A stretch of 64,000 nt of DNA from Pithys albifrons albifrons (GCF_047495875.1 NC_092459.1:23979795-24043794); one strand, 5' to 3'; numbered from the stretch's first letter, positions 1 through 12,834 are shown. The notes: a model not told the origin generated them from the sequence alone. Program-made: numbers and translations.

Positions 1-497
1 GGCACCACTGTGCATGCTAGAGGATCACCCAATCTGCTAGTTTTACTTGTCTATCAGGGATTCACGCAGATGTAATTTACCAGTGTACTTTGATCCTTCC
101 CATAGCAGGGCAGGTACCTCAAGAATGTTTGATAGGGTACCTCTACATCTAACATGGGCCTGTGTTATTTAAACACAGGTATTCTACTTGTCAAACACAA
201 AAGACTAAACAACAATGAATATGATATATATGTTTTTCTACACCCCAGCTGCAAGTCACTTGAGCATGTTTACATCTGCTTGGTAATCTCTCATTATTTT
301 CCCATAGGTGGGAACCTGTTTTTAATGTGTGGTGAAATAGCATTGTCAAGGCACTACAGAGCGAGCAGGGGTTGTGTTCAGTTATTATTGCCTATATTGG
401 CCTATGACCCAGTGGTACTCCAGAAGTGAGGAGGCAGGCCACAAACACTCTGGGTATTCAGCTGTTCAGAAGCTTCATCATGAATGCTGTCATCCAG
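1..497. other. Unassigned flank, no gene recognised
   Basis: I see no gene, repeat family or RNA here. Two short open frames on the plus strand overlap each other and match nothing I know. The last 20 bases end in a pyrimidine-biased CATCCAG, which serves as a possible splice acceptor for the next entry. Confidence 0.5.
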
Positions 498-640
498 AGG
501 CACACTGGAGGTCCTGCCTGGGGATGGGGAGTTGCGGGAAAATGAATAACATGATGAATGGAAAGAATATTATCAGCAGTGGATAAATGAGGATCAAGAA
601 GAACAAGAGCTGATAAAAAGAGAAATAGATCTCAGAGAAG
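498..640 (+). other. Exon-like stretch with an in-frame stop
   Basis: This 143-base stretch lies between a CATCCAG acceptor-like site and a GAAG|GTCAGT donor-like site. From 550 to 640 one frame reads 30 codons of strongly charged, helix-prone sequence (it includes DEWKEYYQQW and a run rich in E, Q, D, K and R). The same frame has a TAA at 547-549, just after a plausible LRENE segment. It could be a decayed host exon, part of a processed copy, or chance. I do not recognise the family and assign no function. Confidence 0.25.
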
Positions 641-739
641 GTCAGTGCTGAAAGGCACCCTGAATTCTACTAGCCACATACATGAGACTTGTTTTTGTAG
701 TTTAAAGTTAATGTGTTTTCTTTGTATGGTTTTGAGTTC

Positions 740-1460
740 AGAAAAGTTCTCTACCCTCACGGTTTCTGCCCCCCATGTTCATTCTCCTCCCATGTGTTCC
801 CCCTGCGACTTGTCCCTGGTGGGTCACTGTGCTGCTGAGGCTCTGGGGCCACTTCCTGGGCCAGGGTGGCCCCACCTGAGGGGATTGTCTCTGCGCCCCT
901 CTGCCGACACATCCACCGGGGACTTTCCACCCATTCTGCCCCAATCCCTGAGTTCCTATTGGTTAGTTCTGTCATTTGATGAGTGCTTCCCCATTGGCTA
1001 TCTGGTTGTCAGTTATCCAATCTGCCTCTGCCTTCACCCAATCGAATCCAAGTTCCAAATCCTTCCCCCAAACCTCCTTCCTCATTCTGAGACTCTGTTC
1101 TTATTGGATGTTTAATGGTTACTGACTCACCCTCACCCAGTCCCTTTTAGGTTTCCAGCCAGTTTTGAGCACCTCCCCTAACTGACCCTTTATAGGTTGG
1201 CTCTTTCTTTATTAAATTGCTTCTTTGTTCACCCTCTCGCTGAGTGTGGAGGGTGTGCTTGGGAGCCATTCCCCCTTGGTTGGTGACCATTAGGGAGTGT
1301 GGCCACTGGAGGGCCAAAACAAATAAAAGCAGCAACATGAGTTCTCTATGTGTTTGGACTCTGCTATCTGGATACGTGGAAGCTGGACTTGCATAGGACT
1401 CTGGGTAGTAGCTATAATTCCTTTTCCTCTCTCTTTCTTTACTTCTCCTGATCATCTGTC
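740..1460 (+). repeat. Endogenous retrovirus LTR-like region, boundaries uncertain
   Basis: The stretch is much richer in C than its surroundings and has the layout of a retroviral U3-R-U5. A cluster of CCAAT/ATTGG boxes is followed by a TATA-like TTTATAGG at 1189-1196, an ATTAAA poly(A)-type signal at 1211-1216 and a later AATAAA at 1322-1327. TGGTGACC at 1281-1288 matches the first eight bases of a tRNA-Trp primer-binding site, the type used by avian alpharetroviruses, but the match stops there. I find no clean TG/CA ends or target duplication, so the limits are guesses. No gag, pol or env remnant adjoins it. Another GC-rich promoter-like element is possible. Confidence 0.45.
941..1196 (+). 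promoter_or_regulatory. CCAAT-box cluster with TATA-like element
   Basis: CCAAT or its complement ATTGG occurs at 941-945, 958-962, 993-997, 1017-1021, 1038-1042 and 1103-1107, followed by TTTATAGG at 1189-1196. Six boxes in about 170 bases ahead of a TATA-like site is the kind of arrangement seen in LTR U3 regions and in some NF-Y-bound promoters. Activity is inferred only. Confidence 0.4.
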
Positions 1461-4400
1461 TTAATATTTTGGATAACTCAAAACCAGATGGGTTGAGTTA
1501 TGCTAAGTTATATGGGTTAGCATGTGTTAAGTCAGTGCTTTATGAAATGCTTTATTTTGGTGTAATGTTGTCCTTTAAACTTTTGCCAAGTTTGCTTATT
1601 TTCTAAAGTTTGCCAGTAAAAGTGTGTTAATTGATCTCCTAAGAAATGTGTGCAGCATCCTCTCCTTAGTGCTTTCTTTTAAAGTATTAAAAGAATTGAA
1701 AAATTTGGCCAGTGAATTTTTGGAAAACCCTTTCAATGAGCTCGTAGCTTGGAACGAGGGGTCTTACAGGGTTAAATCCATGTCTGCATGGCAGATGGTT
1801 CCAAAGCAATCTGTTGCAGTAGTGCCTGAAAAAGCTGAGGGTCAAATGGAATTGTTATCCTTCAAAAATACCAGTGTTAGATACCCGTTTATTAAGACCT
1901 TCTATTAGTGTACAGTATTTTTTTATTTATTTTTCAAATCCATATGGGATTATCTGGTGAAATAAAAAAATAATGGTTTGGGCCAAGTCAGGAACCAGGA
2001 CACAAACATTTCAATTTCATAATAATATAATATTACACATTGAACAAAGGAAGAGTAACTTCATTGCTTGCACATCATTTTCCTTGGCATAATGTACTGG
2101 GTTCAAAAAGAGTTTTTTGTGATTTTGGTTCAAAACCAGTGTTAAAAAGACTCTTTTGCTCAAAAAACCTCACCATGTTGTGCTAGGATATGTGGTCAGC
2201 AGCATCCTTAGTGGGAAAACCATGTACTCTAGCTCAGTATATGGTTCTTGGACTCATAAATCTTACCTATCCTAAACTTTACCAACATAAGCATTCTTTC
2301 TGAGAAATAAGAAAACAGGTTGATTTTCACCACATATGTCTCTAACACCTGTGATCATAAAATTTAGTCACTGGGGACCTAATTTCTAGTGTGGGTATCT
2401 AAACTGTCTTTAGATACAGCTGCGTAACTAAGTCAGATCTAAATACGAACCAAGTTCTCTGTGAGGTCACAATTTACTGAAGTGGTTGGTCTGATTTTAT
2501 GATCACTCTTCATAAATATTATACATATTTCTAAGAATGTATGTACCTTTATTTTTAATAGAAATATTTGCCATATTTCAATGTTCTCTTCTTTAGTCTG
2601 TAATGTGGTCACAAAATTTGTCTGCATTCTCCAGCTGATTTTTAGTGAAGAAATAGTTATGTGCAGTGGCTATTACAAAGTTAATGTTTTATTATGTAGT
2701 ACTTAATTTCCAAACCCCCATTTTTTGTTAAATTGCATTTTATAATTTGTTCAGATGACACTGATGAATTGTTTACATTAGGAAATTCTTGTAGGGTACC
2801 TTCCAATCATATTTATGAGTAGTTTGTCCTTCGTTAACAACCTTACAGAATGAATGTAATTTTGCAATGATGCAAGGGCTTTGGAGAATTACTTCTCTGT
2901 AGCAAAGTTTTGATGGCATTATTATACTGTTAACAATATAAGTTTGAATGCCAAATTTGCTATTTTTATATTTTTGAATGGATGCAAGCATCAATGTCAG
3001 CCCCAAGTCTCCTTTTTTGAACCTTTCCTTTATGGATAATTCAAATGTTCTTGATTTGGGGAATAAGCACTGTTCGTTTGCTTCTCTAGCTCCTCTCTGC
3101 CCTGCTGAAAGATTTGGCCATATTAATACTTTCTGTTAGGAAAGGACAAGTAGGAAATAGCACTCAAAAAATGCAAATGATATTCATCATAACATGAAAT
3201 CCATAGCCAGTCTCTTAGAGCTATAAGCGACTTGGTTTCTTCAAGGAGTATCTATTTGATGGCTTAATAGCCAAATTAGAAAACTTACCTAATAGCAAAG
3301 CTATTAGTGAGAATGGCACGTAATAAACAGTCCCTAGCATGGGCTCATAAACTTTCAGATTAGGTTAAAAAAACCCTTTTCTTAAAACTGTCTTAAAATA
3401 CTTAAACTAAATCCCCTGTTGTGCTGAGCATCCTGACAGATGTGCTTGCAGAATTCCACTGAGACCTGTAGCTGTTCAGACCCCTGACTGTCATTGATTT
3501 TCAGGGGAATATCATCTGTATTTTAAAAAATTATTTAACTCATTATATTGTCCTGCAGAGGCAGTCTCTCTGTCATAATTCTGGGCTGCTGTGTGACCAG
3601 TCTCTGCTGCTTTTCTAAATGCTGAATATTCCGAAAATTAATCTCATTCCTATTGACTCACACAGGTTGCTGAAGAGATGAAAAATAGGCTGATGTTAAT
3701 ATTCTAGTGTAAATTTTGAAGCTGGACTTCCATTTTCATTTTAGAGGCAAATAATTTTTTGAATGAATGTACACACATACATTAGTGTTATACAGACAGA
3801 AGAGGTACCACAGTATTGATGAGTGATAGTAACAGCTTCTCTGGCATTATTGCATCATGTGGTCGTGTCTGTTGTATCACATCACCTCGTACGTGCACTC
3901 AGGTCTGCAGTGCTGTGAGCAGAGACCTGTCTCTAAGCCTCCCTGCTTCTCACCATAAGCTTCCACCTCTGTCTCCCAAGATAGTGGTAACAGAGAGGAG
4001 TAACTGCAGATTTTTTTCCTGCATCACCATGGAAACTCATGAAGATATGATGAAATTGAACTACAACTTCTAGCCTGGCCTGACTATTGTGACAGCACAG
4101 AAATCTTCCACACAAACCTTCAAGTTTGAGGGTGTTGGCAGGCTCTTCTGCTTATGCTGACCTTTGCCTTCTGGCACTTGGAGCACTGCTCCTGGTTTGT
4201 GATCAGAGAGGGCACTGTTTCCAGCCCAAGCTGCTGTGTGGTCTGCTTAGAGATGTAGCTGACATTTACATTTGGAAGGAACACATGAGGAAGGTGGTTG
4301 TTCTGAGAATAACTCAAGGGAAGCTTCAACAGCTGATTTGGATTCAAATGCTGGCACGTAGAAACTATGGGGAAAACCATGAAGGTTTTCACATATTTAA

Positions 4401-7400
4401 TACCTCTAGAAGGTGTGACTATACTGCAATTTCGCTATGGAAGATTGAGACAGCACTGACATTCAAATGGCACTGCAGTATTTACCCCTTGTCCTAATAG
4501 TCCATAGAGCTGTCCACTAGCCAAGCCTCTATGCATCACTCTGTGTTGATGTCAATTCACATGCACTGATATTTTGCTGTGGAAATTAGTCAAAGGCCTA
4601 ATTTTACTAAATTCTTAGCCTCAGAACTTAAATACCAACTAAAATCAGTGATTCAAGGAAATCAAGCATGAATGCCTAATGTGTTCAGCACTCATTCACT
4701 CCTTAATGAGGTAACTGAAGTTACCTTTTCTACCACTGCATTAAAATCATGTGGGAGCCAGAGAAAAAATAAAACCAATGAAAATGGGTCCCTTGAAGTG
4801 TCTGCTTCTTTATTAGTTATGTGAACCTGTTAAACCTTAATCATATTTTTGCATTTTAAGCTGTTCTTCATGGAGATATTGTTTCTGCTAAGATCCTTTG
4901 AAATATGTAAATCAAACACTATAGGAATGAAGCTTTACCCTCAGCAAATAGGAATCTAATAGGTTTTCTTAGGTTCTCAATAATGTGTTCTAAACTGATC
5001 AAAAAAGTTGGGGAAAGTCATGCCAGTTTTCTTTCCCATACTTCTGAAGTGCCCTATTCCTTGTTTTGTCCTCGACCAGCGCAGGGTGAGTACATCCAAA
5101 CAGTACCTGATCTGAAAGTACACTTTTCCTCTACAACTTCCTTTATAACTTGTCTGAATCTGTTAAAAATCTTATTCTTTATGGTTTGGGATGTTTTTCC
5201 CTAGAAACTGACAATGAGTTTCATGTCTGTCATTGCTGGAATTAGGTAGGTGGCCTTATAGATTTGCACAGCCACTGTGTTTTGTCAGTCACTTAGTATC
5301 ACCTCTACTCAAAAGCTTAAAGGTTTTACATCTGATGCTTTGCTCACACTTGTCCTTCTGGCTATTTACAGCTCAGCAGTTTTGCTGTCTGCACCATCAG
5401 ATTTCATCACCTTCTGATCTACATAGGTGCTCCTTCTACCTTATTTTTGTGCAGGCACTATAGTACTCCCCTTGCTTTCTTCCTTGAAATATGTCCTGTC
5501 CTTCCAGCATGCCTGGACTGCTTGGATCCGTATGGTCAGCAGGGATTAGCACTTTGTCAAAATGTTCCTTCTATCCTTTGGCACTTCTTGTCACTACAGT
5601 TAGCCTTTTCTTACTTATTGTACCCTTGTCTTGACTGTTTCCAAATAATTTAATCTTATGCATATCATTTACTTAGCCTGGTTTTTTTCTTATTTTCAGT
5701 TGAGCCTTTTCTTTTTCAAAACATCTTTTTTATGATTTTTTTCATGATTTGTGTTGTCCCATTTTCCCTCAGTAAAATGCTAGTTTCTTTATTTCTCTGT
5801 TTGTGTCTTCTAAGAACTGTTTGCAACAGGACTCTGTTTCTTCCTCAAATATTGCTACTTATCTCTAGAGAGATTCCGTAAAGCATCCTGCAAGGCATCA
5901 TCCTGCTTGTTTCTCTCACTCCTGCAACTATTGAAAAAACTCCCATATTGTTTGTCAGAATGACATGAACTTCTTGTTACATCCATTTTTTTGTTGGAGT
6001 TTAGTATGAAATTTGTATTTTTCCATATGTAGCACATGACCTTAGCCATAATAAGTAATTTTATAGACACTGACATCTAACAGCTAACATCTGTGACACT
6101 GCCTTGCCTGGGTTTTGGTTAGATTGTCTGATGAGTTCTGCATAATGACCAGTAATCTCACCATGGTTTCTAGACTTTCCAAGTTATTATTTCCATGACC
6201 AGCTGTAATGTCATATGTAAGGTTCATTTTCACTCATTTTCACACTCAGACAGTCAGGCAATCAGGCAATTTCCAGGCTTTGGAGGCAATCCTGAAACTC
6301 AAGACACCTTGATGATGATTTGAACATTTAGATAGATAAGAGTCATCTGATTGAAATTCCAATGAGTAACACTTTGTGGGAGAGGGGGAAACACTAGAGA
6401 GAGCTAAAATGGATGAAGCTTGAAAACAGAATACTCTGAATGTAGCAGTCTCCTAGAAAATAAGAAGTGATGTGCTGTGATACAGGATGAAAAGTTGTTT
6501 TTGTGAAGAAATGCTGCACAGGCTATATTCATAATGAGCAGTAAATGGAACAAAAAATGACCCCTTAAATATAACCTTCTGTTGCTTCTCACCAGACAAA
6601 ACTGAGAGGGATGTGTTTAACATCCTTCATGTTGATTATTTTAAAGTAAAAGGAGAATGCTGTAGTTGACAGAGCCAAGGTCTTGTGGGTGTTTGTATGT
6701 GCAGGCTGCTTGCAATGAGACATGGGAGCATATTCCAGAAAATGAAACAACAGGGGACTGAAACTGAATTTGCCTCCTTTTGTCAGGTTTGGATGTTTGA
6801 AACCAGAGCCTTACTCATTATCAAGCCATTCTTTATATCCACAAGTGACATGCTGTGAACAGAGATGCCTCTTAGAAATATCCCTCTCACTTTAGTTTTC
6901 TTCACTTCTTGCCAGTTGTCACTGTCTCCCTGTCCTGTTTCATGAAGGATTTCTTGCAGTTTCCTGACATCTCACTCTCCTTACAGCTTACTGTAATCTA
7001 TAAAAGACAAATTTGTTCTAAGGAGAAGGAAATGTTGAAAGCCAGCTGTATTTGCAATGTTTCCTTTTTGTATCCCTTAAATTCAATAAATGACCTTAAT
7101 GTTTACCTTCTGTTTACAGATGTACTCTTCCCTGTGTGCTACTGCTTCCACCTACCTAAGACTGCTTTGAAGTACAGTCAGTATTTACTTGCTAGTATTG
7201 TTGACTATATTCAATTAATTACCAATAGAGAATTTCAGCATTGACTCTCCTATATTGCTGAAAGATTACCTCTGTTGTACTTTAGACAATTCTATGGCCA
7301 GCTGCTACAAGAGTGAAAGGATTTCTCTGGAAGAGTACGGTTTTCAGAGAACAATAAAGATAATAGCAGACTGTAGTTTTGCTGTTGTGAATGGAAATAA

Positions 7401-8404
7401 CATCATTGAGCAAACTATAGTTATAATTTTTGTGTATAAAATTATGTATAAAGAACAGTTAGGAATATGCACAAAGTATGTGACATTCACCAGTGATTAT
7501 GTTCAGAAATAAACATATACAAAAGATTCTTTAAATTAAGAAGTGTTTCCATGCAGAGTGGTTCATTCTCACCTAAAAAGCAGAATGGCAGCTTTAAACA
7601 ACAACAAAGCTGTCTGGAAAATCAGCCTACAGTCTTTTAGCTTCAAGCTGCTTTCCCCCCCCCCCCTTCCCCTTTTAATCTGGGCTGCTATTTACTTCAC
7701 AGGTGTATCCAGGAACACACACAAAGCTTCTAATACTTCAAGTTAAACTGATAAGAAACACCTCTGTAGAAAGAACGGTATTTTGGAAGAAGCTGTAGTT
7801 TAGTTTATCTGAATCAGCCTGCTTGAAACAGTCCAAGAAGTCATTCATATATATAAGCTGAAGCAAGGATAGAGAGACTTAGACTAGTTTCATTATTTCA
7901 CCATTTTATGTGCTCTACCTCAAAAGAGATTGTCTATTTACTCATTTATTGTTATTTTAGGGTACTGTGTTGATGGAGTTTTATCTAGAAAGAGTCATTT
8001 ATCTCAGAGTCATTCTGTGATGCTGCTTCTTACATGCCTGTATTTATGTTTTGGGAAATAAATATTCCTGACCCTGTCTCCCTCTATTTCTTTCTTCTCC
8101 CTTTCTCTTCCTTACCTTTCATGTGTTCCAATAAGTCCACCTATAATCATTTAGGTGGTTATTTTTGAATGAAATAATACTTTTGCAAGGAACAGACAGA
8201 AGCATCTCCTGAGGGCAATGACATTTTTGTAGAGTGGATTTGTGCAAAGTCTTAACTTGCAGATAAAATTATATCGTATTGTAAATATTCTCCTTTGAAA
8301 TACTGATTTTAATGTAGATTCTTTTTGCAAACAAACATCTTCAAGTAGTAAATCATCAGAGTTGAATACACCATCAGCATTTATCTTTAATGTAGAGAAA
8401 AATT
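1461..8404. other. Gene-free AT-rich stretch
   Basis: No conserved domain, repeat end or RNA gene was recognised. The longest open frame (4126-4497, plus, 123 codons) has no motif I know and no sign of selection that can be judged from one sequence. A poly-C run lies at 7655-7666. Confidence 0.5.
7655..7666. repeat. Poly-C run
   Basis: Twelve consecutive C residues follow CTTT and lead into a C/T-rich tail. It is a simple homopolymer of no assigned role and is likely to vary in length. Confidence 0.9.
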
Positions 8405-8740
8405 CCAAGGGATTGGAGAAGGACAGATATTGTAGTACCTATCTGTAAAGAAGCAGAATCCAGAGAATTATAGAGCAGGGACCCTAAATTCAATACTAGA
8501 AAGTTACTAGAACAATTTATTAAGCAATCAGTTTGAATGTACCTGGAGAACCATAAGGTGGTAAGACACAGCTAATATGGCATTGTTAAGAGCAAATAGC
8601 AACAAACCAGTCTGATTTCCTTCTTTGGCAGGACAACAGGTTTAGAGGACAAAAGGAGAGGCAGGAGATGTGAGAGTTCTCCACTTGAGAAAGGGTTTTG
8701 AAGATATCCCCTATGATACTCTCAGGGAAATGTAATGAAA
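8405..8740 (+). mobile_element. Old CR1/L2-like LINE fragment (reverse transcriptase part)
   Basis: Conceptual translation on the plus strand gives a decayed LINE reverse transcriptase segment. The start reads DWRRTDIVVPI (compare the usual DWKKANVVPI). Further on come KLLEQFIKQSV, YLENHKVV, QTSLISFFGRTTGLEDK and, in another frame, DIPYDTLREM where the family has a DTVPHDILL-type motif. The best frame is interrupted by several stops and there is at least one frameshift. Neither LINE end is visible. It is the only recognised plus-strand LINE here and, judging by decay, among the oldest. CR1 and L2 cannot be separated from this piece. Confidence 0.65.
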
Positions 8741-10397
8741 TTGCTCATGATGAAATTACAGTAATGTTGAAGCACACACAAGTAGTTGAAAAACTGCAGT
8801 GGGATAGTAACTATGAATTGCTGTCTGTCAAACTGGAAAGGTTTATCACATGCAATATGATGAAATCCTAATCTTAGCTCAGTGTGAGTCAATATTTTCA
8901 CCAATGTGTTAGGGTGCTGAAATAAAGAGAAACCAGTTATTTTTAGCATCCTGGAGAGCCTTACAAGTGCCTTCAGAGGCATGAGTAAAAGTTAGCTGGA
9001 CTGACTAGTATGAATGATGCCACCTCCTCCCTCAGCTTTCCTCCACATCCTCTGCTATTCAGCACTTCTGTTGGCAATGCATATTGAAGTTCTTCATCTA
9101 GTGATATTTCTCATGTTTAACACTCTTTCTTAATAAATACTCTTCATTAGTCCTTTACATTTAAGTCCATTCAGACTCTATTTAGAAGAGAAGTTGAAGC
9201 AAGCTCTTTTTCCCGTTTTCCATTGCTTTGCTTTACCTTTGGATTTGAGAGGTGAAACGACTTCAGCAAGATGAAATCTAACTGCAAAATACTAAATTAA
9301 TGTAGAAATTGAATGAATGGAGAAGGTCCTGCTATACAGCAACACCAGTTCTCTATGTTATGATGGATCAGAAGGTAAAAACCAGTCAACAAACATGGCA
9401 GGTACTTTTCCAAATACCAGGGAGATGATATCCTTAATTATTAATAGGAGTATCATATGCAGGGAGATAATTAGTCTGCAGTAGCAGTTAAAAATCCCTT
9501 GCATGCTGGATAGAAAATTTCTGCTATTGAGTGTCCAATAGGTAAAATAGAAAGTTTTTTTTATCATGTCAGAAATAAATCAGTCACTGCTATTGTTTCA
9601 TGTACATTGGCACCCAGTCAATCTAGTCTTTATCTGTAGTCTCAGCTAAAGTTCTATACCAGTTTTGTACACCAGATTTTGAGATGGATGTATGCAAGTG
9701 GGAAAGAGTTGAGAGAGCAGCTAAATTTACAAAGTATGACTACCATGAAAAAGGGGGAAAAGTTTGGTTTGATTAGTCTGTACAAAAGAAGATTTAATGG
9801 TGAAGATAGAATAATGTGTAGAAAATATATTACAAAAAGTATGTATTGGTCTCCACATTTTTTGAGAGGGAGAACAAGAAGTAATTTGATTTAATATATG
9901 ATAATGAGAATTTACATTAGAATCTTTTATCAAATAAAAAGCATTACTCTTTTTAAAAAAATACATAGGAGTTTGGGAAATCCACAAAGCTATAAAGCTC
10001 TAAGTGTGCACAGTGGGAAACTGCAACAGCCAGAGTGATCAGGATGGACTCTCTCATCTTTCTCTTGTGTGAGTGAATAAAAATTTTTGTTTGGGTTACA
10101 GTCTGTCAAGGTAGTGCTTACTAAACACTAACTAGAACTAAGAACTCTTCGTGAGCAATGTTTAGATCTGCTAGAGAGAGACTGAAATGAAAGAATTTTC
10201 AAATTTCTCTCCTTTTCTCTCTGCACTTGGTGGGTAGGAGCTTTCCTCTGGTCTTGTGCTCAGGTTATTTACTTTCAGTAGATACCTGCTTTGCAACATG
10301 TTTTGTGTAATCTCTCCTCCTGGAAAGTATCTTATTTACTTCTCTTTTAAAGGCCTGGCTGCAGGGTTTTTACCCCGCTATTGACTGCTGAGCTCAT
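8741..10397. other. Gene-free stretch
   Basis: The first 250 bases may continue the LINE fragment, but I cannot align them to reverse transcriptase motifs. The rest is AT-rich sequence in which I recognise nothing. Confidence 0.45.
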
Positions 10398-10689
10398 TGT
10401 GGGGTGATTGCCCTGATAACCTCCTGACAGTTTAAGGGGAACACCTCAGCCCCTGGAGGGGTGTTCCCAGGAACCATTGTCAGGGGACAAAGAGACTGCA
10501 GTGGCTCCCTGAAAGTGCTGAAGTCATATTGCATGTCATATTCCATGAAGGAAGAATGGAGTGTTATGGAAATGATCCTTCTTCGCCACACCCTGTGCCC
10601 AGGGAGCCAACCCTCAGGCATCTGTCTATCACCTCCAAAATAAAAACTATTATTGACTATAAGCACTCAACTTACCTAAGGAAAAAGGG

Positions 10690-10698
10690 TATAAAAAG
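10690..10698 (+). promoter_or_regulatory. TATA-like box in the left arm
   Basis: TATAAAAAG lies about 290 bases into the unit. The same element is conserved in the opposite arm, read on the minus strand at 13931-13939, which supports it as an ancestral part of the element. Present activity is unknown. Confidence 0.4.
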
Positions 10699-11130
10699 AA
10701 ATTGAATGAACAAAAATGAACAAAAATTGGGAAGAAAAACTTCCACGGTCTCCACGGGAGGGCAACCAGTGACCCGTTGTGTCTTCCCCATCCCATCGGA
10801 CATTGCAGGGGTGAGCAACTAATTCTTACTCTGTTTTCCTATGCTTTCTACTTGTAGTTCACAGTTAGTGGTTTACTTCCTTTACAATATGTGTTAGTGG
10901 GAAGCAGAAGCTGTTATGGTTTTGGTTAGTAATCTTCTATTGTTGAGTTAAGTTTGTCGTGGGAGGGGTATACTACTGGAGTTGTCTGTAGAGTGTGTTT
11001 TGTGCTGGTACTTATGGGGTTTTTGTCATCAAATACTATCATGCAGCTAAATGTTATCACGGACTAAGCATCCCATATAGGCATTGTCACATATTTGTTT
11101 TAATAGAAGTTATTTGCGGAACTGATATAA

Positions 11131-11440
11131 GGTTATTTTCTTGCTATTAAGTGTGGTCTCATAAACAGAGTGTCAAAGACCTTACCACGCAGTGTGCTGT
11201 CCAGTGTTACCTCTTTAGGTGAGATGCAGACAGGCTGATTTGGGTTATAAAGCTTTGATGTTCTGGGGATGCTTATAGCAAATATCTTGATAAAGAAGGT
11301 TCCCCCTGGCTAAAATGCAGCCCTCACAAGAGTGTTGATGACTCATCCAATCTGTGTTCTGTCCAATGTTAGGCAGGCAGTGTTGGGTTCATATAACTTC
11401 AATATTCTGAGGACACCTATAGCTAATAACTTTGTATTAA
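11131..11440 (+). repeat. Two-copy tandem repeat inside the left arm
   Basis: Two diverged units run from about 11131 to 11297 and from 11298 to about 11440. Each opens with GGTT and a TTGCTATTAAGTGTGG-like segment, continues through a CTGTCCA(A/G)TGTT segment, and closes with (T)GATGTTCTGGGGATGCTTATAGC or its relative AATATTCTGAGGACACCTATAGC. The same duplication is present in the other arm, so it predates the two insertions. Confidence 0.7.
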
Positions 11441-11503
11441 TACAGGTGGGACAAGAAATCTTTGCATTTCTGTCCCTCTTTTTCGCTTGACACTCATGCT
11501 GCA

Positions 11504-12767
11504 GTCTTCCTAATGGCTCTGCCTTTCAATTCCCATGTGCTCCATGCTACACACCATACAGTTCTCCTATCTGATCATGCCCAGTTTTTCCAGGGAAAAA
11601 TGGTCCCATCCAAAAGCTCTCAAATGACCTGTTTTAACATAATATAACACAGAATGAATTGTGAAGAAAGAAGTGGTCTCCAAATGATGAGAACTGAATA
11701 GATAGCTGTAGGAAGGCTTTAGATACAGTTGATCCTCCCAGAAAGGAGGTTGTGAATTCAGTGGTCTCCTCCAGAGAAAGAGTTTAGCAATCTGCGGCCC
11801 TAGGTCTGAAAGCAGAGCATATTTGTGCACAGGTGTGATTCTCTTTTTGGGTAACAGGCATAGTGTCACTTTGCCAAAACTCTTAGACTGCAAAGTGGAC
11901 TCAGCTAAATGTTTAGGTCTATGCATACCGATCTGATGTGATTGTTCACTTAGTGTTTGGAACCCCAGCCTGCAATTTCTTCATCAGCTTTGTATGCAAT
12001 CTCTGAGACGGTATCTCATTCACTCTTCATTGGGTGGCAATAGGTATTTTTTACAAATATTCAAGCTATTAGCTTTTCTGGTATATTTTCTCTCACCCTC
12101 CCCTCCCCAATTAAAAATATAATTAGAAAGCCTTTTGGTGATCTGTGGCTTGCTGTTGAAATCATCCTAGCTTCCATGAGTAATTTGCACAAGCAACTAA
12201 TGATCTTGATAACATTTGAAAAGTGAAGTTCCTGTGAAAGGTGATTAACTTGATGACAACATTTAGTGTGTAGCTTTGATGAAAAAAGTTAAACTATGAG
12301 TTTAGCAACTTTGACCAGTGCTTCTGGACACATTTTTAAATTTTTCTCCTGGTTTACAGTAGGGTCTCTTACTATTCGAATGAGTAAGGCAAAATTAAAC
12401 CAGTGTAATTTCCTAAAGTAGATGAGGAATTTATAATTCTGCTTTTATTACCTGTTCTCCCTTTTAATGCACATGATAGATAAGTCTATATTAAGCTATT
12501 AAAACAGTAAGAGAGCAGAAAAGAGAGGTATTACAAGCACTTTGAGAGCATTACATGAATGGGGCTTTTAAAGAAAATGGTTTAAACGTTTAGAGTGCAG
12601 GCACACTACTGATTGCCGGCTGCTGTGTGGCAGCTCTTCATGTGTGCATTCTCAGCCTTCAACTACTGGGAGGCAACCCAAGGTATAGTAGCTTGGTTTG
12701 GTAGTTTTTTAACATTTAGCATGTGCATGGGAGTGGATACTACTGACTGCTCAACGTTGCAATTCCT
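11504..12767. other. Spacer between the inverted-repeat arms
   Basis: This 1.26-kb stretch separates the two arms. It holds a 119-codon open frame on the minus strand (11567-11926) with no motif I recognise. I see no transposase, retroviral domain or tRNA. It would form the loop if the arms paired. Confidence 0.5.
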
Positions 12768-12834
12768 TGCACAGCAAATGTCATGTGAAAAGGAGGGGCA
12801 GAAATGCAAAGATTTCTTGTCCCACCTGTATTAA

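Larger units (their letters stand above)
10398..11503 (+). repeat. Left arm of a large inverted repeat; LTR-like unit
   Basis: This unit is homologous, in reverse complement, to 12768-14230. Homology begins at TGTGGGGTGATTGCC and ends at CTTGACACTCATGCTGCA, so the unit has the TG...CA ends of an LTR. Landmarks shared with the other arm, in order, are CCATTGTCAG(A/G)GGACAAAG, a TATA-like TATAAAAAG at 10690-10698, GTTAGTGGGAAGCAG (GTTAATGGGAAGCAG in the other arm), GGGTTTTTGTCATCAA, a two-copy tandem repeat, and GGTGGGACAAGAAATC near the end. No convincing target duplication is left (CTCAT before, GTCTT after). An ERV solo LTR is the favoured reading. A foldback element or a local inverted duplication is possible. 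Confidence 0.75.

Noticed and set aside
645..1115. 156-codon open frame as a gene
   Set aside because: It lies within the C-rich LTR-like region, has no recognised motif, and its length is explained by the local lack of A/T-rich stop codons.
4126..4497. 123-codon open frame as a gene
   Set aside because: No recognisable domain, no supporting splice or promoter context, and a length within chance expectation for 64 kb on six frames.
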